A program made the position numbers and the translations under genes. From the NCBI GenBank assembly GCA_000163695.1, contig GG774889.1:1-64000 (forward strand): 64,000 nucleotides of DNA, written 5' to 3'. This document shows positions 52,483 to 61,870 of the stretch, in pieces. The notes under the pieces are model-generated. The model saw only the letters and a program-made list of their open reading frames with translations. It made no database searches and had not been told where the DNA came from. How positions within the stretch are numbered: the stretch's first letter is position 1; each line of letters begins with the position of its first letter. The stretch comes from Bacteroidetes oral taxon 274 str. F0058. Lineage in GTDB: Bacteria; Bacteroidota; Bacteroidia; Bacteroidales; Paludibacteraceae.

Positions 52483-53019
52483 ATGAAAACACTCATTATA
52501 GTAACACACCCTCATATAGAGGATTCTCTCATCAACAAGCGTTGGATTGAGGAGCTCGAGAAATACCCGGAGCAATATACCATACATCAGTTGTACAAAG
52601 TATATCCCGACGAACATATCAACGTCAGGAAGGAACAACAACTGATAGAGCAGTACGACCACATTGTATTTCAGTTTCCGCTCTATTGGTTTAGTATGCC
52701 CCCATTGTTAAAGAAATGGCAAGACGAAGTCCTTACCTACGGTTGGGCTTACGGGAGCAAAAGCGGTTATAAAGTAGGTGGCAAAAAGGTAACGCTTGCC
52801 ATTTCGGCAGGTATTGATGAGCGTGAATATGCGCATAACGAAAAATACAAGTACACCCTTAAGGAATTGTTGCGTCCTTTTGAACTCACGTTCGAATACA
52901 TTCACGCCGATTTTCGTCCGTTTTTTGCCTATTACGGCATCGAGCTGAATAGTACAACCGAATGGATTGAGAGAAGTGTACCATTATATAGGCAGTTTTT
53001 AGAAGAATTCTCTAAGTAA
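52483..53019 (+). CDS. flavodoxin-fold NAD(P)H oxidoreductase (KefF/MdaB type)
   Basis: 178 residues. MKTLIIVTHPHIEDSLINKR at the start (FMN phosphate region), DHIVFQFPLYWFSMPPLLKK near 58 and YGSKSGYKVGGKKVTLAISA near 90 are the signatures of the Flavodoxin_2 family of quinone reductases. It transfers two electrons from NAD(P)H to quinones or similar acceptors. Physiological substrate unknown. Confidence 0.85.
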   Translation: MKTLIIVTHPHIEDSLINKRWIEELEKYPEQYTIHQLYKVYPDEHINVRKEQQLIEQYDHIVFQFPLYWFSMPPLLKKWQDEVLTYGWAYGSKSGYKVGGKKVTLAISAGIDEREYAHNEKYKYTLKELLRPFELTFEYIHADFRPFFAYYGIELNSTTEWIERSVPLYRQFLEEFSK

Positions 53020-53074
53020 AACAGAAATCAACACTTTGTACTTTATCCAATAAAAATTATTCAAAATACTCGTT

Positions 53075-53437
53075 ATGAATATCGAAGATTTACGCACATT
53101 TTGTCTGTCGTTTCCTGCCACAGAGGAGCGGCTGCCGTTCAACCCCGACTATCTCGTTTTCTTTGTATACGATAAAATGTTTTGTTTGATAGACATCACC
53201 GACCCGCACGACATCAACCTCAAATGTGACCCCGAACGTGCCATAGAGTTGCGAGAACGCTATTCGGAGGTTACTCCCGGCTACCATATGAACAAAAAAC
53301 ATTGGAATACGGTACGAATAGACGGTTCGCTACCCGACAGTCTCATCGAAGAATGGATTACAGACTCATATAACCTCGTGGTAATGGGCTTGCCCAAAAA
53401 ACTCCGTCAAGAGCTATCCTCTTACAAAAACCAATAA
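53075..53437 (+). CDS. MmcQ/YjbR family protein
   Basis: 120 residues. MNIEDLRTFCLSFPATEERL start, FNPDYLVFFVYDKMFCLID, then VTPGYHMNKKHWNTVRIDGS and LIEEWITDSYNLVVMGLPKK are the complete MmcQ/YjbR pattern. A small DNA-binding-like (CyaY-like) fold whose role is not known. Confidence 0.85.
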   Translation: MNIEDLRTFCLSFPATEERLPFNPDYLVFFVYDKMFCLIDITDPHDINLKCDPERAIELRERYSEVTPGYHMNKKHWNTVRIDGSLPDSLIEEWITDSYNLVVMGLPKKLRQELSSYKNQ

Positions 53438-53478
53438 CACAGTATAATATTATCTAACACAACCCCCTTTACAAGAAA

Positions 53479-54264
53479 ATGAAGCGATTGCTATATTTAT
53501 TAATATCCGTAATGCTTCCGTCTGCATCGATATATTCGCAGATGTTATTCTCGGAAAATATGACGATGTATATCGACAGCACCAAAACCATACAGGGAAT
53601 GATATCGCCTATGATGGAGTTCAAGACCGAGAAAGAGAACGTTTTGACGTTAAAAAACACTGCCAACTTCAACCTGCTCATAGGTCGTAAGAGAGTAATT
53701 AACGTCATAAACAAGCTTGAGCTGTCTACATACGGCGACAAAATAACAGTCAGCGGCGGTTATATACACGGCGAATTTCGTTACTTGCTCCACCACTCTT
53801 TCGAGGTGTATCCTTATATAGAGTCGCAGTGGGCAGAGAGTCGGGGCATGCTGTATAAGGTATCCTCCGGTCTGCAAGCTCGCTATCGTCTGGTGAACAG
53901 CAACAGCTGCCTTATGTTCGCCAACGGAGCACTGTTTTTCGAATACGAGAAGTGGCAACACCCCGTACCCGACTCCATTACAGGCAAGTACGCTATCAGC
54001 CGCAACATCAAGAGCCATCTTTCACTGAGCTTCCGCCACCGTCCGAACGACCATTGGGAGTTCATCGCCACCGCAATCCATCAGGCAAACCCCGACAGCT
54101 ACCTCACTAAGGCACGCTTCGGAGGAGCCATCGATCTCAAATACCGCATCACACAGACCACAGGCATACGCATAGCATACCGATTCATATACGACACCGA
54201 CCCGATAGTAGACGTACGCAAATATTACCATAACTTAGAGACTGCCATAGATATTGTTTTTTAG
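53479..54264 (+). CDS. outer-membrane beta-barrel protein, DUF481-like
   Basis: 261 residues with a signal peptide (about 1-20) and alternating strands such as GGYIHGEFRYLLHHSFEVYP, YKVSSGLQARYRLVN and GAIDLKYRITQTTGIRIAYR, ending in Phe (AIDIVF). The arrangement fits DUF481/YdiY-type salt-induced barrels. Function unknown. Confidence 0.6.
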   Translation: MKRLLYLLISVMLPSASIYSQMLFSENMTMYIDSTKTIQGMISPMMEFKTEKENVLTLKNTANFNLLIGRKRVINVINKLELSTYGDKITVSGGYIHGEFRYLLHHSFEVYPYIESQWAESRGMLYKVSSGLQARYRLVNSNSCLMFANGALFFEYEKWQHPVPDSITGKYAISRNIKSHLSLSFRHRPNDHWEFIATAIHQANPDSYLTKARFGGAIDLKYRITQTTGIRIAYRFIYDTDPIVDVRKYYHNLETAIDIVF

Positions 54265-54302
54265 CAAATCATAGCGAGCAAAAACAAAATCCGCTTAAAA
54301 GC

Positions 54303-55148
54303 TTATTTCGTCTTCTTACACTCTGTCTTTTTGTTGTAGTTGCCTTCGGTATCGGCAATAAACTTACTTTTCAGGTAATACTTCCCTTTCTCGTAATACA
54401 AGCTCACTAAGGGCGAGGTGCTGCCGTCGATACTTGGCATAGGTTCATCTGCCGACAGCGATTTGGCGAAATCGAACACAAGGCTGTTGTCTGTCTCGTT
54501 TTTTATACGACATTCGATTTCAAAGCAGGTCATATGACCATTACCGCTGAAAACACAACGGTCGGCAGACACACTCAACGTATATTCGACAAAAAGCGAT
54601 ACGGCGACGGTTGTGTCCGAGATATAATAGTTGTAGTCTCCGAACCATTTCGAACTTTTGACATATCTTGCAGACGTCCCCTCCAATTCGTCTTCTTCAT
54701 CTAAATTGAAGTATTGGCGTATTATACCGACATCCGCATCTTGGACAACAACATGTTTTTTGCCGTTGTCATATAAAATGACGTTTGTCCATATCGTTTT
54801 TACGACAGACGTATCGGCTATGTTTATATCACGATTGCCTAATTTTACGACTTTTATTGTTGTATCCGCATAAATAATCGGTATATCGTGCTTTTCTAAA
54901 AACGCTTTGATACGGTATTTGTCTTCTGCGATACCGTCTGCGTCAGCATAGAAGTCCTCTTCGTTTTTATATTCCTTTTTTATATCGCTTAACTCCGTCG
55001 GGCTCAGCTTGAAGAATATTGCCCCTCTGCCGCTATCCACGCATAAAGTATCCTTTCTGTTTTGGAGACGGCTCTCCTCAGACTCTTGTCTTGGCGAGCA
55101 GCACATACAACCTGTTATTATGATCGCTATGAATATTGCCTTTCTCAC
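54303..55148 (-). CDS. lipoprotein of unknown function
   Basis: 281 residues with a lipoprotein signal (IIITGCMCCS, Cys near 14-17) and a soluble body rich in beta strands, ending in a basic tail. No recognised domain. It lies 52 nt after another secreted protein gene in the same direction. Confidence 0.55.
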   Translation of the reverse strand: MRKAIFIAIIITGCMCCSPRQESEESRLQNRKDTLCVDSGRGAIFFKLSPTELSDIKKEYKNEEDFYADADGIAEDKYRIKAFLEKHDIPIIYADTTIKVVKLGNRDINIADTSVVKTIWTNVILYDNGKKHVVVQDADVGIIRQYFNLDEEDELEGTSARYVKSSKWFGDYNYYISDTTVAVSLFVEYTLSVSADRCVFSGNGHMTCFEIECRIKNETDNSLVFDFAKSLSADEPMPSIDGSTSPLVSLYYEKGKYYLKSKFIADTEGNYNKKTECKKTK

Positions 55149-55200
55149 GTTTGTATCAATTGATTTGTCCTGTAATATTTCGGTAGTTTACAACGGCGTT

Positions 55201-56178
55201 TCATTCATCTCGTTTTTTCATATCTTCATACAACTCGGTATATTTCTTTAACTTTTCGTACCCGTAATAATTTTTCTTTTTGTAATGCTTCAACAGATAA
55301 GGGTACGTATCGTACATATTCCCTATTGTCTCCATAGTATTCATATCTATATAATCACATTGTTCGACTTTCGTATAAATCTTATCTATCATATAAGCGA
55401 CATCTTCTTCCAAATTTCCGCCATACTTTGATTTATACAGTTCTTTAAACAGATATTTATTGATATAAGTATCGAAAGGTTCTTTTATTCGACACAACTT
55501 ACTTGTGGTCAGCTCGTTAAAACTATGATTGTCTGTGGTCGGCAGAGCACTCAGATAAGCATCAAGTACGTAACGGCGTAATTCCCAAGTACCATTTATG
55601 CCTTTACGACCAAAAAAGGATGAAAAATACAAATCACTGAATTCCTCTTTTGGGGGTTGGCTAAGCATCTTATTTATCGCAAATCTCTTAATTTCTTCAT
55701 TCCAAAATCCGAATTCATTTAATAATCTGAAAATCTCACTTCCTTTTTGTAAGTAAGTGAATGCCTCTTGGTTGCGATAAAAGATATAATCGTTATACGC
55801 TTTCAGATAACGATAATCATAGTATTCATCGGTCTGAATATCTGTATCTATAAACCTATGCTTGGTAGAAATAATTAAGAAATCAGGCTCATCTTCGACT
55901 ATCGGCGGCAACTCTAAATAGATAACCCCTTCTTTTTTATCTTTTTCGGTTATTTCATATCCGAAAACCTCTTTAACTCTACGTCTAAACAACTTATTGT
56001 CAGGCACTTTATATCCAAGCTGTATTATTTCTTTTGCTCTTGCAGCAAAGGTGTCGTCATCTTCGTACAAATTAATCGTATCTGATTTTATAATGTTCTG
56101 TTTATTCGTACCATATCCTATGGTCAATATCGGTAGAGACACAAAACAAAGGATTATTAACCTATTGTATATACCCAT
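55201..56178 (-). CDS. secreted protein of unknown function
   Basis: 325 residues with a probable signal peptide (about 1-21). The body is soluble, rich in Tyr and Lys, mainly helical in the second half. It has its own promoter (56203-56234) and is probably co-transcribed with the lipoprotein gene after it. No family recognised. Confidence 0.55.
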   Translation of the reverse strand: MGIYNRLIILCFVSLPILTIGYGTNKQNIIKSDTINLYEDDDTFAARAKEIIQLGYKVPDNKLFRRRVKEVFGYEITEKDKKEGVIYLELPPIVEDEPDFLIISTKHRFIDTDIQTDEYYDYRYLKAYNDYIFYRNQEAFTYLQKGSEIFRLLNEFGFWNEEIKRFAINKMLSQPPKEEFSDLYFSSFFGRKGINGTWELRRYVLDAYLSALPTTDNHSFNELTTSKLCRIKEPFDTYINKYLFKELYKSKYGGNLEEDVAYMIDKIYTKVEQCDYIDMNTMETIGNMYDTYPYLLKHYKKKNYYGYEKLKKYTELYEDMKKRDE

Positions 56179-56202
56179 AATTCTTTATTTCTATATTGTC
56201 TG

Positions 56203-56234
56203 CAAAGATATATAAAACCCTCCATATCGCCAAC
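56203..56234 (-). promoter_or_regulatory. promoter of the secreted-protein gene
   Basis: On the minus strand GTTG (56231-56234), a 20-nt spacer and TATCTTTG (56203-56210) match the Bacteroidetes promoter well. Confidence 0.6.
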
Positions 56235-56345
56235 ATTCTACTTACAAACACGGTCTCTTTTTTCGTCTCAAACACAATCAAAAGTAAAAGATTTATAGCC
56301 GATTATCAGAGATAAGTTTCTATAAGATTAATATACAGAGACATT

Positions 56346-56398
56346 CAAAACTTGTTAATAAGTTTTGTCGCCGAAGCGTGTCATACTTCGGAGTTTTT
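56346..56398 (+). promoter_or_regulatory. two hairpins before dnaE, the second terminator-like
   Basis: CAAAACTT (56346-56353) and AAGTTTTG (56360-56367) form a perfect inverted repeat. Directly after, CCGAAG (56371-56376) and CTTCGG (56386-56391) form a hairpin followed by AGTTTTTT. If the dnaE transcript starts upstream of 56346 this could be an attenuator; otherwise it may stop stray transcription. Confidence 0.45.
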
Positions 56399-56471
56399 TA
56401 GTATCTTGCGTGTCGTTTTCCGACAAAAACAAGAGGCTAATAATCACACATATAAAAAGCATATAGAAGAG

Positions 56472-59400
56472 ATGAGTTTTGTTCATTTGCACGTTCACAG
56501 CAGTTTTTCGGTACTCGACGGTATGAGCCGTATCGAAGACCTTGTCGATAAAGCCATTAAATACGAAATGCCGGGAATAGCCCTTACCGACCACGGCTCT
56601 ATGTATGGCATAAAAGAGTTTCTGGATTACGTCAAGAAGGTAAAAAAGAGTGCGAAAGAACAGTTACAGAAAGGCAAAATATCCGAAGAGGAATGTGCCA
56701 GGATACAGAGTTTCAAGCCTATATTGGGCGTAGAAGCATACTGTGCGGCACGCACTCTGTACGACAAAGACAAAAACAAAAAACTATTCTTGGAACGCAA
56801 GAACAAAGATATAATAGTGGATATGAGCGGATTTCACCTCCTGCTGTTAGCCAAAAACAAAAAAGGCTATCAGAATCTCTGTAAACTCGTATCCATATCT
56901 TGGGTAGACGGCTTCTACCAAAAACCGCGAATAGACAAAAACGTATTGAAGACATACAGCGAGGGGCTGATAGTCAGCTCTGCCTGCCTCGGTGGCGAGA
57001 TACCGCAATATATACTGAACAACGAGATAGACAAAGCCGAAGAGACTATCAATTGGTTTCGCAGTGTGTTCGGCGACGATTTTTATCTCGAGGTACAGCT
57101 ACACAAACCCACGCGTCCCGAGATAAGCAACGAGACATACCTCAACCAACAGAGAGTGAACGAGGAGATATACCGACTTGCCCGTAAAACAGGCACCAAA
57201 GTGGTAGCCACCAACGACATACATTTCGTCGAAGCCGAACACGCCGATGCTCACGAGCGTTTGGTATGCCTGAGCACAGGCAAAAAAATCAGCGACACCG
57301 ACCGAATGCTCTACACGAAAGAGGAGTATATGAAGACACCCGAGCAGATGAGAGAGCTATTTGCCGAACACCCTGAGGTGATAGACAATACTCTTGAGGT
57401 GCTGAGCAAGGTAGAACTCTTCTCACTCGACTCGAGCCCGATTATGCCCAAGTTCGACATACCCGAAGAGTTCGGTACTGTCGAAGGGTACAGGCAGCAG
57501 TTTACAGAACAAGACCTTATAGCCGAGTTCTCGAGAACGGCAGAGAACAAACCGCTGGACGAAGAGCAGGCTGCCAAACGAATAGCCGAGCTGGGGGGAG
57601 TAGAGAAGCTATACCGCATAAAGCTCGAAGCCGACTATCTGACCAAAATCACCTACGACGGTGCAAAAGAACGATATGCCGACATAACAGACCAGATACG
57701 CGAACGTATCGACTTCGAACTGAACACCATAAAATCTATGGGATTCCCTGGTTATTTCCTCATAGTGCAGGACTTTGTGGCTGCAGCTCGGCAGATGAAC
57801 GTCTGGGTAGGTCCCGGACGAGGCTCGGCGGCAGGTTCTGTCGTCGCATATTGTCTGAAAATAACCAATATAGACCCATTCAAATACGACCTTCTCTTCG
57901 AGCGGTTTCTCAATCCCGACCGTATATCGTTGCCCGATATAGACATCGACTTCGACAACGACGGTCTGTCGCAGGTACTCGAGTGGGTTACACACAAATA
58001 CGGCAAAGAGTGCGTCGCACATATCATCAACTACGGCACTATGGCAACAAAACTTGCCATTACCGACGTAGGACGAATACAGGAAATACCGCTGAACGAA
58101 GTAAACAACTTCAAGAAAATAATCCCCGACAGCTTGGAGAATTACAAAGACGAGAAAACGGGTAAGACTCCCAAAATGAACATCTCCAACATATTGAAAT
58201 ACAGCAAAGAGGTACAGCGTTGGTGCAAAGAGAAACCCGCCATCGCCGAGATGATGAAATATGCCGACCAGCTCGAAGGCACTGTGCGTCAGACAGGAGT
58301 GCACGCCTGTGGAATAATAATCGCTCCCGACGACCTTACTAACTTCGTACCCCTATCGACAGCCAAAGAGAAAGACAAAAGCAAAAAAGACACCGAAGTG
58401 CTTGTTACTCAGTACGACGGACACGTTATCGAACAGATAGGACTGATAAAGATGGACTTCTTGGCGCTGAAAACACTATCGATAATGAAAGAGACTGTCG
58501 CCAACATAAAAAAATCGAAAAATATCGACCTCGACATAAACAACATAGACTGGAACGACAAGGCAACTTTCGAGCTCTTCGCTCAGGGCAATACCATCGG
58601 GGTATTTCAGTTCGAAAGTACAGGAATGCGTAAATATCTGATGCAGCTAAAACCGACCTCCATCGAAGACCTCATAGCAATGAACGCTCTGTACCGTCCC
58701 GGTCCTATGGATTATATTCCCGATTTCATCGACCGCAAACACGGCAGAATGCCTATCACGTACGATATTCCCATAATGGAACAATATCTGAAAGATACCT
58801 ACGGCATCACCGTCTATCAGGAGCAGGTTATGTTGCTGTCGAGGCAGCTGGCGGGCTTCACACGCGGACAGTCCGACCAACTGCGTAAGGCTATGGGAAA
58901 AAAGATAAAGGCGATGCTTATGGAGCTGAAACCCAAATTTATAGACGGCGGAGTAGGCAACGGACACGACCGAAATATCCTCGAAAAGATATGGGAAGAC
59001 TGGGAAAAATTCGCCTCCTATGCATTTAACAAATCGCACTCGACGTGTTACGCAGTACTTGCATATCAAACGGCATATCTGAAAACCCACTACCCTGCCG
59101 AATTTATGGCGGCAAATCTTACTCTGAACAAAGGTAAAATAACCGAAGTAAATAAGTTTATGGAGGAGTGTAAGATAATGAAAATCCCTGTATTGCTGCC
59201 CGACGTAAACGAGTCGGATATGTTGTTTACCGTCAACACGAAGGGCGAGATACGCTTCGGACTCGGAGGAATAAAAAATGTGGGCGAAGCCACTGTCGAA
59301 GGGATTATCGAAGAGCGGAAGAATAACGGCAGCTTCAAGTCCATCTTCGACTTCCTCGAGCGTGTCAATCTAAAATCGTGTAACAAAAAAGCTATCGAAA

Positions 59401-60434
59401 GTTTTGCCCTGTCGGGAGCGTTGGATTCGTTTACCGATATGAAACGCGAAGACTACTTCCAGTCGGAGGAGACCATAAATAACCTTATGGAATGGGGCAG
59501 AAAGGCACAAGCCGGCAGGTCGTCGCTGCAGAACTCTCTATTCGGCGAAGAGGAGTTCGACCACACATATCCGCAATTCCCCAAAGCAGAGGCTTGGAGC
59601 GATTTGAAACGGCTCAACTCGGAGAAAGACCTCATCGGCATATACCTGTCGGCACACCCGCTCGACGAATATCGCAGCATTATCCAATACGGCTGTTCAC
59701 ACTCGATAGCAGAGCTAAAATCGATAGAGACAGAACTAAAACAAGAGCTCGACACCATACCGAACAACGAGATATTATCCGCCAGAATAAAAGCCCGTCA
59801 GGTGGACTTCTGTGTCGGAGGGATAATAGTACACACTTCGATACAGACCTCGCAGAAGGGCAACCAATACGGTATCTTTGTATTGGAAGACTACACAGAC
59901 CAGATAGAGTTCCGACTGTTCGACAGCTTCAGGTTCGACGAAAAATATTTCTCCAAATATGCAGAGTTTCTCAACAAAGACGCTTTCGTCATAGTAAGAG
60001 GCACCATACGACCCGAGATAAAGCCCGACAAGGCGAACCCCGAGAAGATATATCGCCGAGTGGATATAAGTGTAAAACAGATAGAAGCCCTCAACAAAAA
60101 TTCGTCTGCTATGCTCAAAAATCTACTCATAGAGGCACGGCTGAAAAACATCAAGAAACCGCTGGTAGACAATCTGTGCTCTACGTTCGAAAACAATAAC
60201 GGCAATGTCGAGATAATGTTCGACATCTACGACGAAATCGAGAACCGACATATAAATCTTAAAAGCAACAATCGTATTGGATTGAGCAACAGTCTGCTAA
60301 GGAAACTCGAAGAACTTGCAGACAGTTCACAGATAGAGTTTGCCGTCAACAACCGAAGATACGTGCCTCTGCACGAACAGTTGGAAGAAGATGAAGAAGC
60401 CACACAGGAAGAAATTGTCGAAGATTTGAACTAA
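56472..60434 (+). CDS. dnaE: DNA polymerase III alpha subunit
   Basis: From the ATG at 56472 (after GAAGAG) the protein has 1,320 residues. A PHP domain starts with SFVHLHVHSSFSVLDGMS, and the polymerase has GPGRGSAAGSVVAY near 460 and PDIDIDFDNDG near 500 with the catalytic Asp pair, then MNALYRPGPMDYIP, QVMLLSRQLAGFTRGQSDQL and SHSTCYAVLAYQTAYLK (fingers), an HhH region and a C-terminal OB fold with VGGIIVHTSIQTSQKGNQYG. It is the catalytic subunit of the replicase. The longer frame from 56352 has no family support. Confidence 0.95.
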   Translation: MSFVHLHVHSSFSVLDGMSRIEDLVDKAIKYEMPGIALTDHGSMYGIKEFLDYVKKVKKSAKEQLQKGKISEEECARIQSFKPILGVEAYCAARTLYDKDKNKKLFLERKNKDIIVDMSGFHLLLLAKNKKGYQNLCKLVSISWVDGFYQKPRIDKNVLKTYSEGLIVSSACLGGEIPQYILNNEIDKAEETINWFRSVFGDDFYLEVQLHKPTRPEISNETYLNQQRVNEEIYRLARKTGTKVVATNDIHFVEAEHADAHERLVCLSTGKKISDTDRMLYTKEEYMKTPEQMRELFAEHPEVIDNTLEVLSKVELFSLDSSPIMPKFDIPEEFGTVEGYRQQFTEQDLIAEFSRTAENKPLDEEQAAKRIAELGGVEKLYRIKLEADYLTKITYDGAKERYADITDQIRERIDFELNTIKSMGFPGYFLIVQDFVAAARQMNVWVGPGRGSAAGSVVAYCLKITNIDPFKYDLLFERFLNPDRISLPDIDIDFDNDGLSQVLEWVTHKYGKECVAHIINYGTMATKLAITDVGRIQEIPLNEVNNFKKIIPDSLENYKDEKTGKTPKMNISNILKYSKEVQRWCKEKPAIAEMMKYADQLEGTVRQTGVHACGIIIAPDDLTNFVPLSTAKEKDKSKKDTEVLVTQYDGHVIEQIGLIKMDFLALKTLSIMKETVANIKKSKNIDLDINNIDWNDKATFELFAQGNTIGVFQFESTGMRKYLMQLKPTSIEDLIAMNALYRPGPMDYIPDFIDRKHGRMPITYDIPIMEQYLKDTYGITVYQEQVMLLSRQLAGFTRGQSDQLRKAMGKKIKAMLMELKPKFIDGGVGNGHDRNILEKIWEDWEKFASYAFNKSHSTCYAVLAYQTAYLKTHYPAEFMAANLTLNKGKITEVNKFMEECKIMKIPVLLPDVNESDMLFTVNTKGEIRFGLGGIKNVGEATVEGIIEERKNNGSFKSIFDFLERVNLKSCNKKAIESFALSGALDSFTDMKREDYFQSEETINNLMEWGRKAQAGRSSLQNSLFGEEEFDHTYPQFPKAEAWSDLKRLNSEKDLIGIYLSAHPLDEYRSIIQYGCSHSIAELKSIETELKQELDTIPNNEILSARIKARQVDFCVGGIIVHTSIQTSQKGNQYGIFVLEDYTDQIEFRLFDSFRFDEKYFSKYAEFLNKDAFVIVRGTIRPEIKPDKANPEKIYRRVDISVKQIEALNKNSSAMLKNLLIEARLKNIKKPLVDNLCSTFENNNGNVEIMFDIYDEIENRHINLKSNNRIGLSNSLLRKLEELADSSQIEFAVNNRRYVPLHEQLEEDEEATQEEIVEDLN

Positions 60435-60452
60435 AAACACATATAAACAAAA

Positions 60453-60926
60453 ATGGTAGAAATAGAAAGAAAATTTTTAGTCAAAAATCTCGATTTCGTC
60501 AAATACGGCGTACCACACCGTATAAAACAGGGTTATATCTGCTATGACGACGACAGAGTGGTACGTGTGAGGATAATGGACAAAAAAGCTTTCCTGACGC
60601 TGAAGTCTGCTTCGACGGGTTTTGCCCGATATGAGTTCGAATACGAAATACCCGTAGCAGACGCCGAGAAGATGCTACAAGAGTTGTGCCGTAAACCGAT
60701 AATAGACAAGACACGCTTCGACCTGATACACAAAGGCAAAAAATGGGAGATAGACATCTTCAATGCCGAAAACGAAGGTCTTATCATTGCCGAGATAGAG
60801 CTCCAAAGCAGAGACGAAGAGTTCAAAATACCCCCCTTCATCGACAAAGAGGTTACAGACGACATACGATACTACAACACATACATAGCCCAGAACCCTT
60901 TCTGCACGTGGCAGAGCAAGAGGTGA
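60453..60926 (+). CDS. CYTH domain protein
   Basis: 157 residues. It begins MVEIERKFLVKN, the E-x-E-x-K signature of CYTH enzymes, and continues with RVRIMDKKAFLTLKSAST, YEFEYEIPVADAEKML and KWEIDIFNAENEGLIIAEIE, which line the triphosphate tunnel. Members are inorganic triphosphatases or adenylate cyclases; this short form is most like bacterial triphosphatases. 18 nt after dnaE, so probably in its operon. Confidence 0.88.
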   Translation: MVEIERKFLVKNLDFVKYGVPHRIKQGYICYDDDRVVRVRIMDKKAFLTLKSASTGFARYEFEYEIPVADAEKMLQELCRKPIIDKTRFDLIHKGKKWEIDIFNAENEGLIIAEIELQSRDEEFKIPPFIDKEVTDDIRYYNTYIAQNPFCTWQSKR

Positions 60927-60963
60927 TTGTCAGCCTGCAACGCCCCCCTACGGCTTCGGCGTC

Positions 60964-61680
60964 CTATTCCGCTTTTTGTATCGAAGAGGCTCCAGAGAGT
61001 TGTACTCCCGATAAATCGGCATTGCCTCTGTATCTCAGCTTGGAGGCTCCCGAGAGCTTACCCGTAGCCCGTTCGGTTATCGTGATGAAAGCGTCCGACG
61101 AGCCGTTGAGATATATTTCCAGCGTCTTTGTCGTGAAATCGGGCATAGTTGCCTCCGACGAACCGTTTGCCTCTATTTTTGCCCTTTCTGCCACTCCCGA
61201 CATATTGCACCGAGACGCACCGTTTAGAGTCATATCTATGTCATTACCACGATAAGTCAGGCTATTTATCTTCGAAGCACCGTTCAGTTCTATTTTATTG
61301 GCTTTGCCCTCGAATACGCCCTCCGAGTGGATATGCGATGCCCCCGAAGCTTTTATATACTCTATCTTGGGGATAGTTACGATGGCTTTCAGGTCATCAC
61401 GAGTAATGCCTATGCTACGTCGTACTTTCAGGTACAAATAACCGTCGTTGTCTACTCGTGCTTCTATCTTATCGTCGAGAAAGGCGCTGTATTCTATTTT
61501 TGCAGAACTCTGCTCGCCCTGACGTAGATAGACAGACCACGAACCTTCGACCACAATACCTCTGATATTCTGAGCATCACTTATCTCCCTGCTATGCTTG
61601 GTTCTATCTTTTTTGCAATTGGATAACAACATTACACTCATAGCAAATACTGCCAGACAAAAAATCGATTTAGCTTTCAT
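60964..61680 (-). CDS. head-GIN domain lipoprotein (DUF2807)
   Basis: 238 residues. Lipoprotein signal ending LLSNC near 22, then NIRGIVVEGSWSVYLRQGEQ, the usual start of the domain, and a beta-helix-like repeat with IKASGASHIHSEGVF, IELNGASKINSL, LNGASRCNMSG and LSGASSIQK. Family function is unknown; the proteins sit in the periplasm or on the surface. Confidence 0.85.
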   Translation of the reverse strand: MKAKSIFCLAVFAMSVMLLSNCKKDRTKHSREISDAQNIRGIVVEGSWSVYLRQGEQSSAKIEYSAFLDDKIEARVDNDGYLYLKVRRSIGITRDDLKAIVTIPKIEYIKASGASHIHSEGVFEGKANKIELNGASKINSLTYRGNDIDMTLNGASRCNMSGVAERAKIEANGSSEATMPDFTTKTLEIYLNGSSDAFITITERATGKLSGASKLRYRGNADLSGVQLSGASSIQKAE

Positions 61681-61842
61681 CTCTTATTACTTTTTTATTG
61701 ATTATTAAATATGTGAATTAGTAAATTGATGGATTATTTTTCCGATGCAAAAGTAAACAAAAGTAGCTTCTCCGATACGATATTTTTGACGAATAGCCCG
61801 TATGTATTGACCAAAAGTAAATCGATTATACTTCTATTTCAC

Positions 61843-61850
61843 TACCTTTG
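61843..61850 (+). promoter_or_regulatory. -7 box of the two-component operon
   Basis: TACCTTTG, 20 nt before the start codon at 61871; the -33 element is not clear. Confidence 0.45.
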
Positions 61851-61870
61851 CCGACAAAAACAACGATATT

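Noticed and set aside
56352..56471. N-terminal extension of DnaE
   Set aside because: It would be translated from the terminator-like hairpin; the PHP domain starts at the ATG at 56472 as in the family.
57609..58304. 231-codon open frame opposite dnaE
   Set aside because: Antisense shadow of a conserved polymerase.
59492..60199. 235-codon plus-strand frame within dnaE
   Set aside because: Alternative frame of dnaE, Arg/Gln-rich as out-of-frame translations of this gene are.
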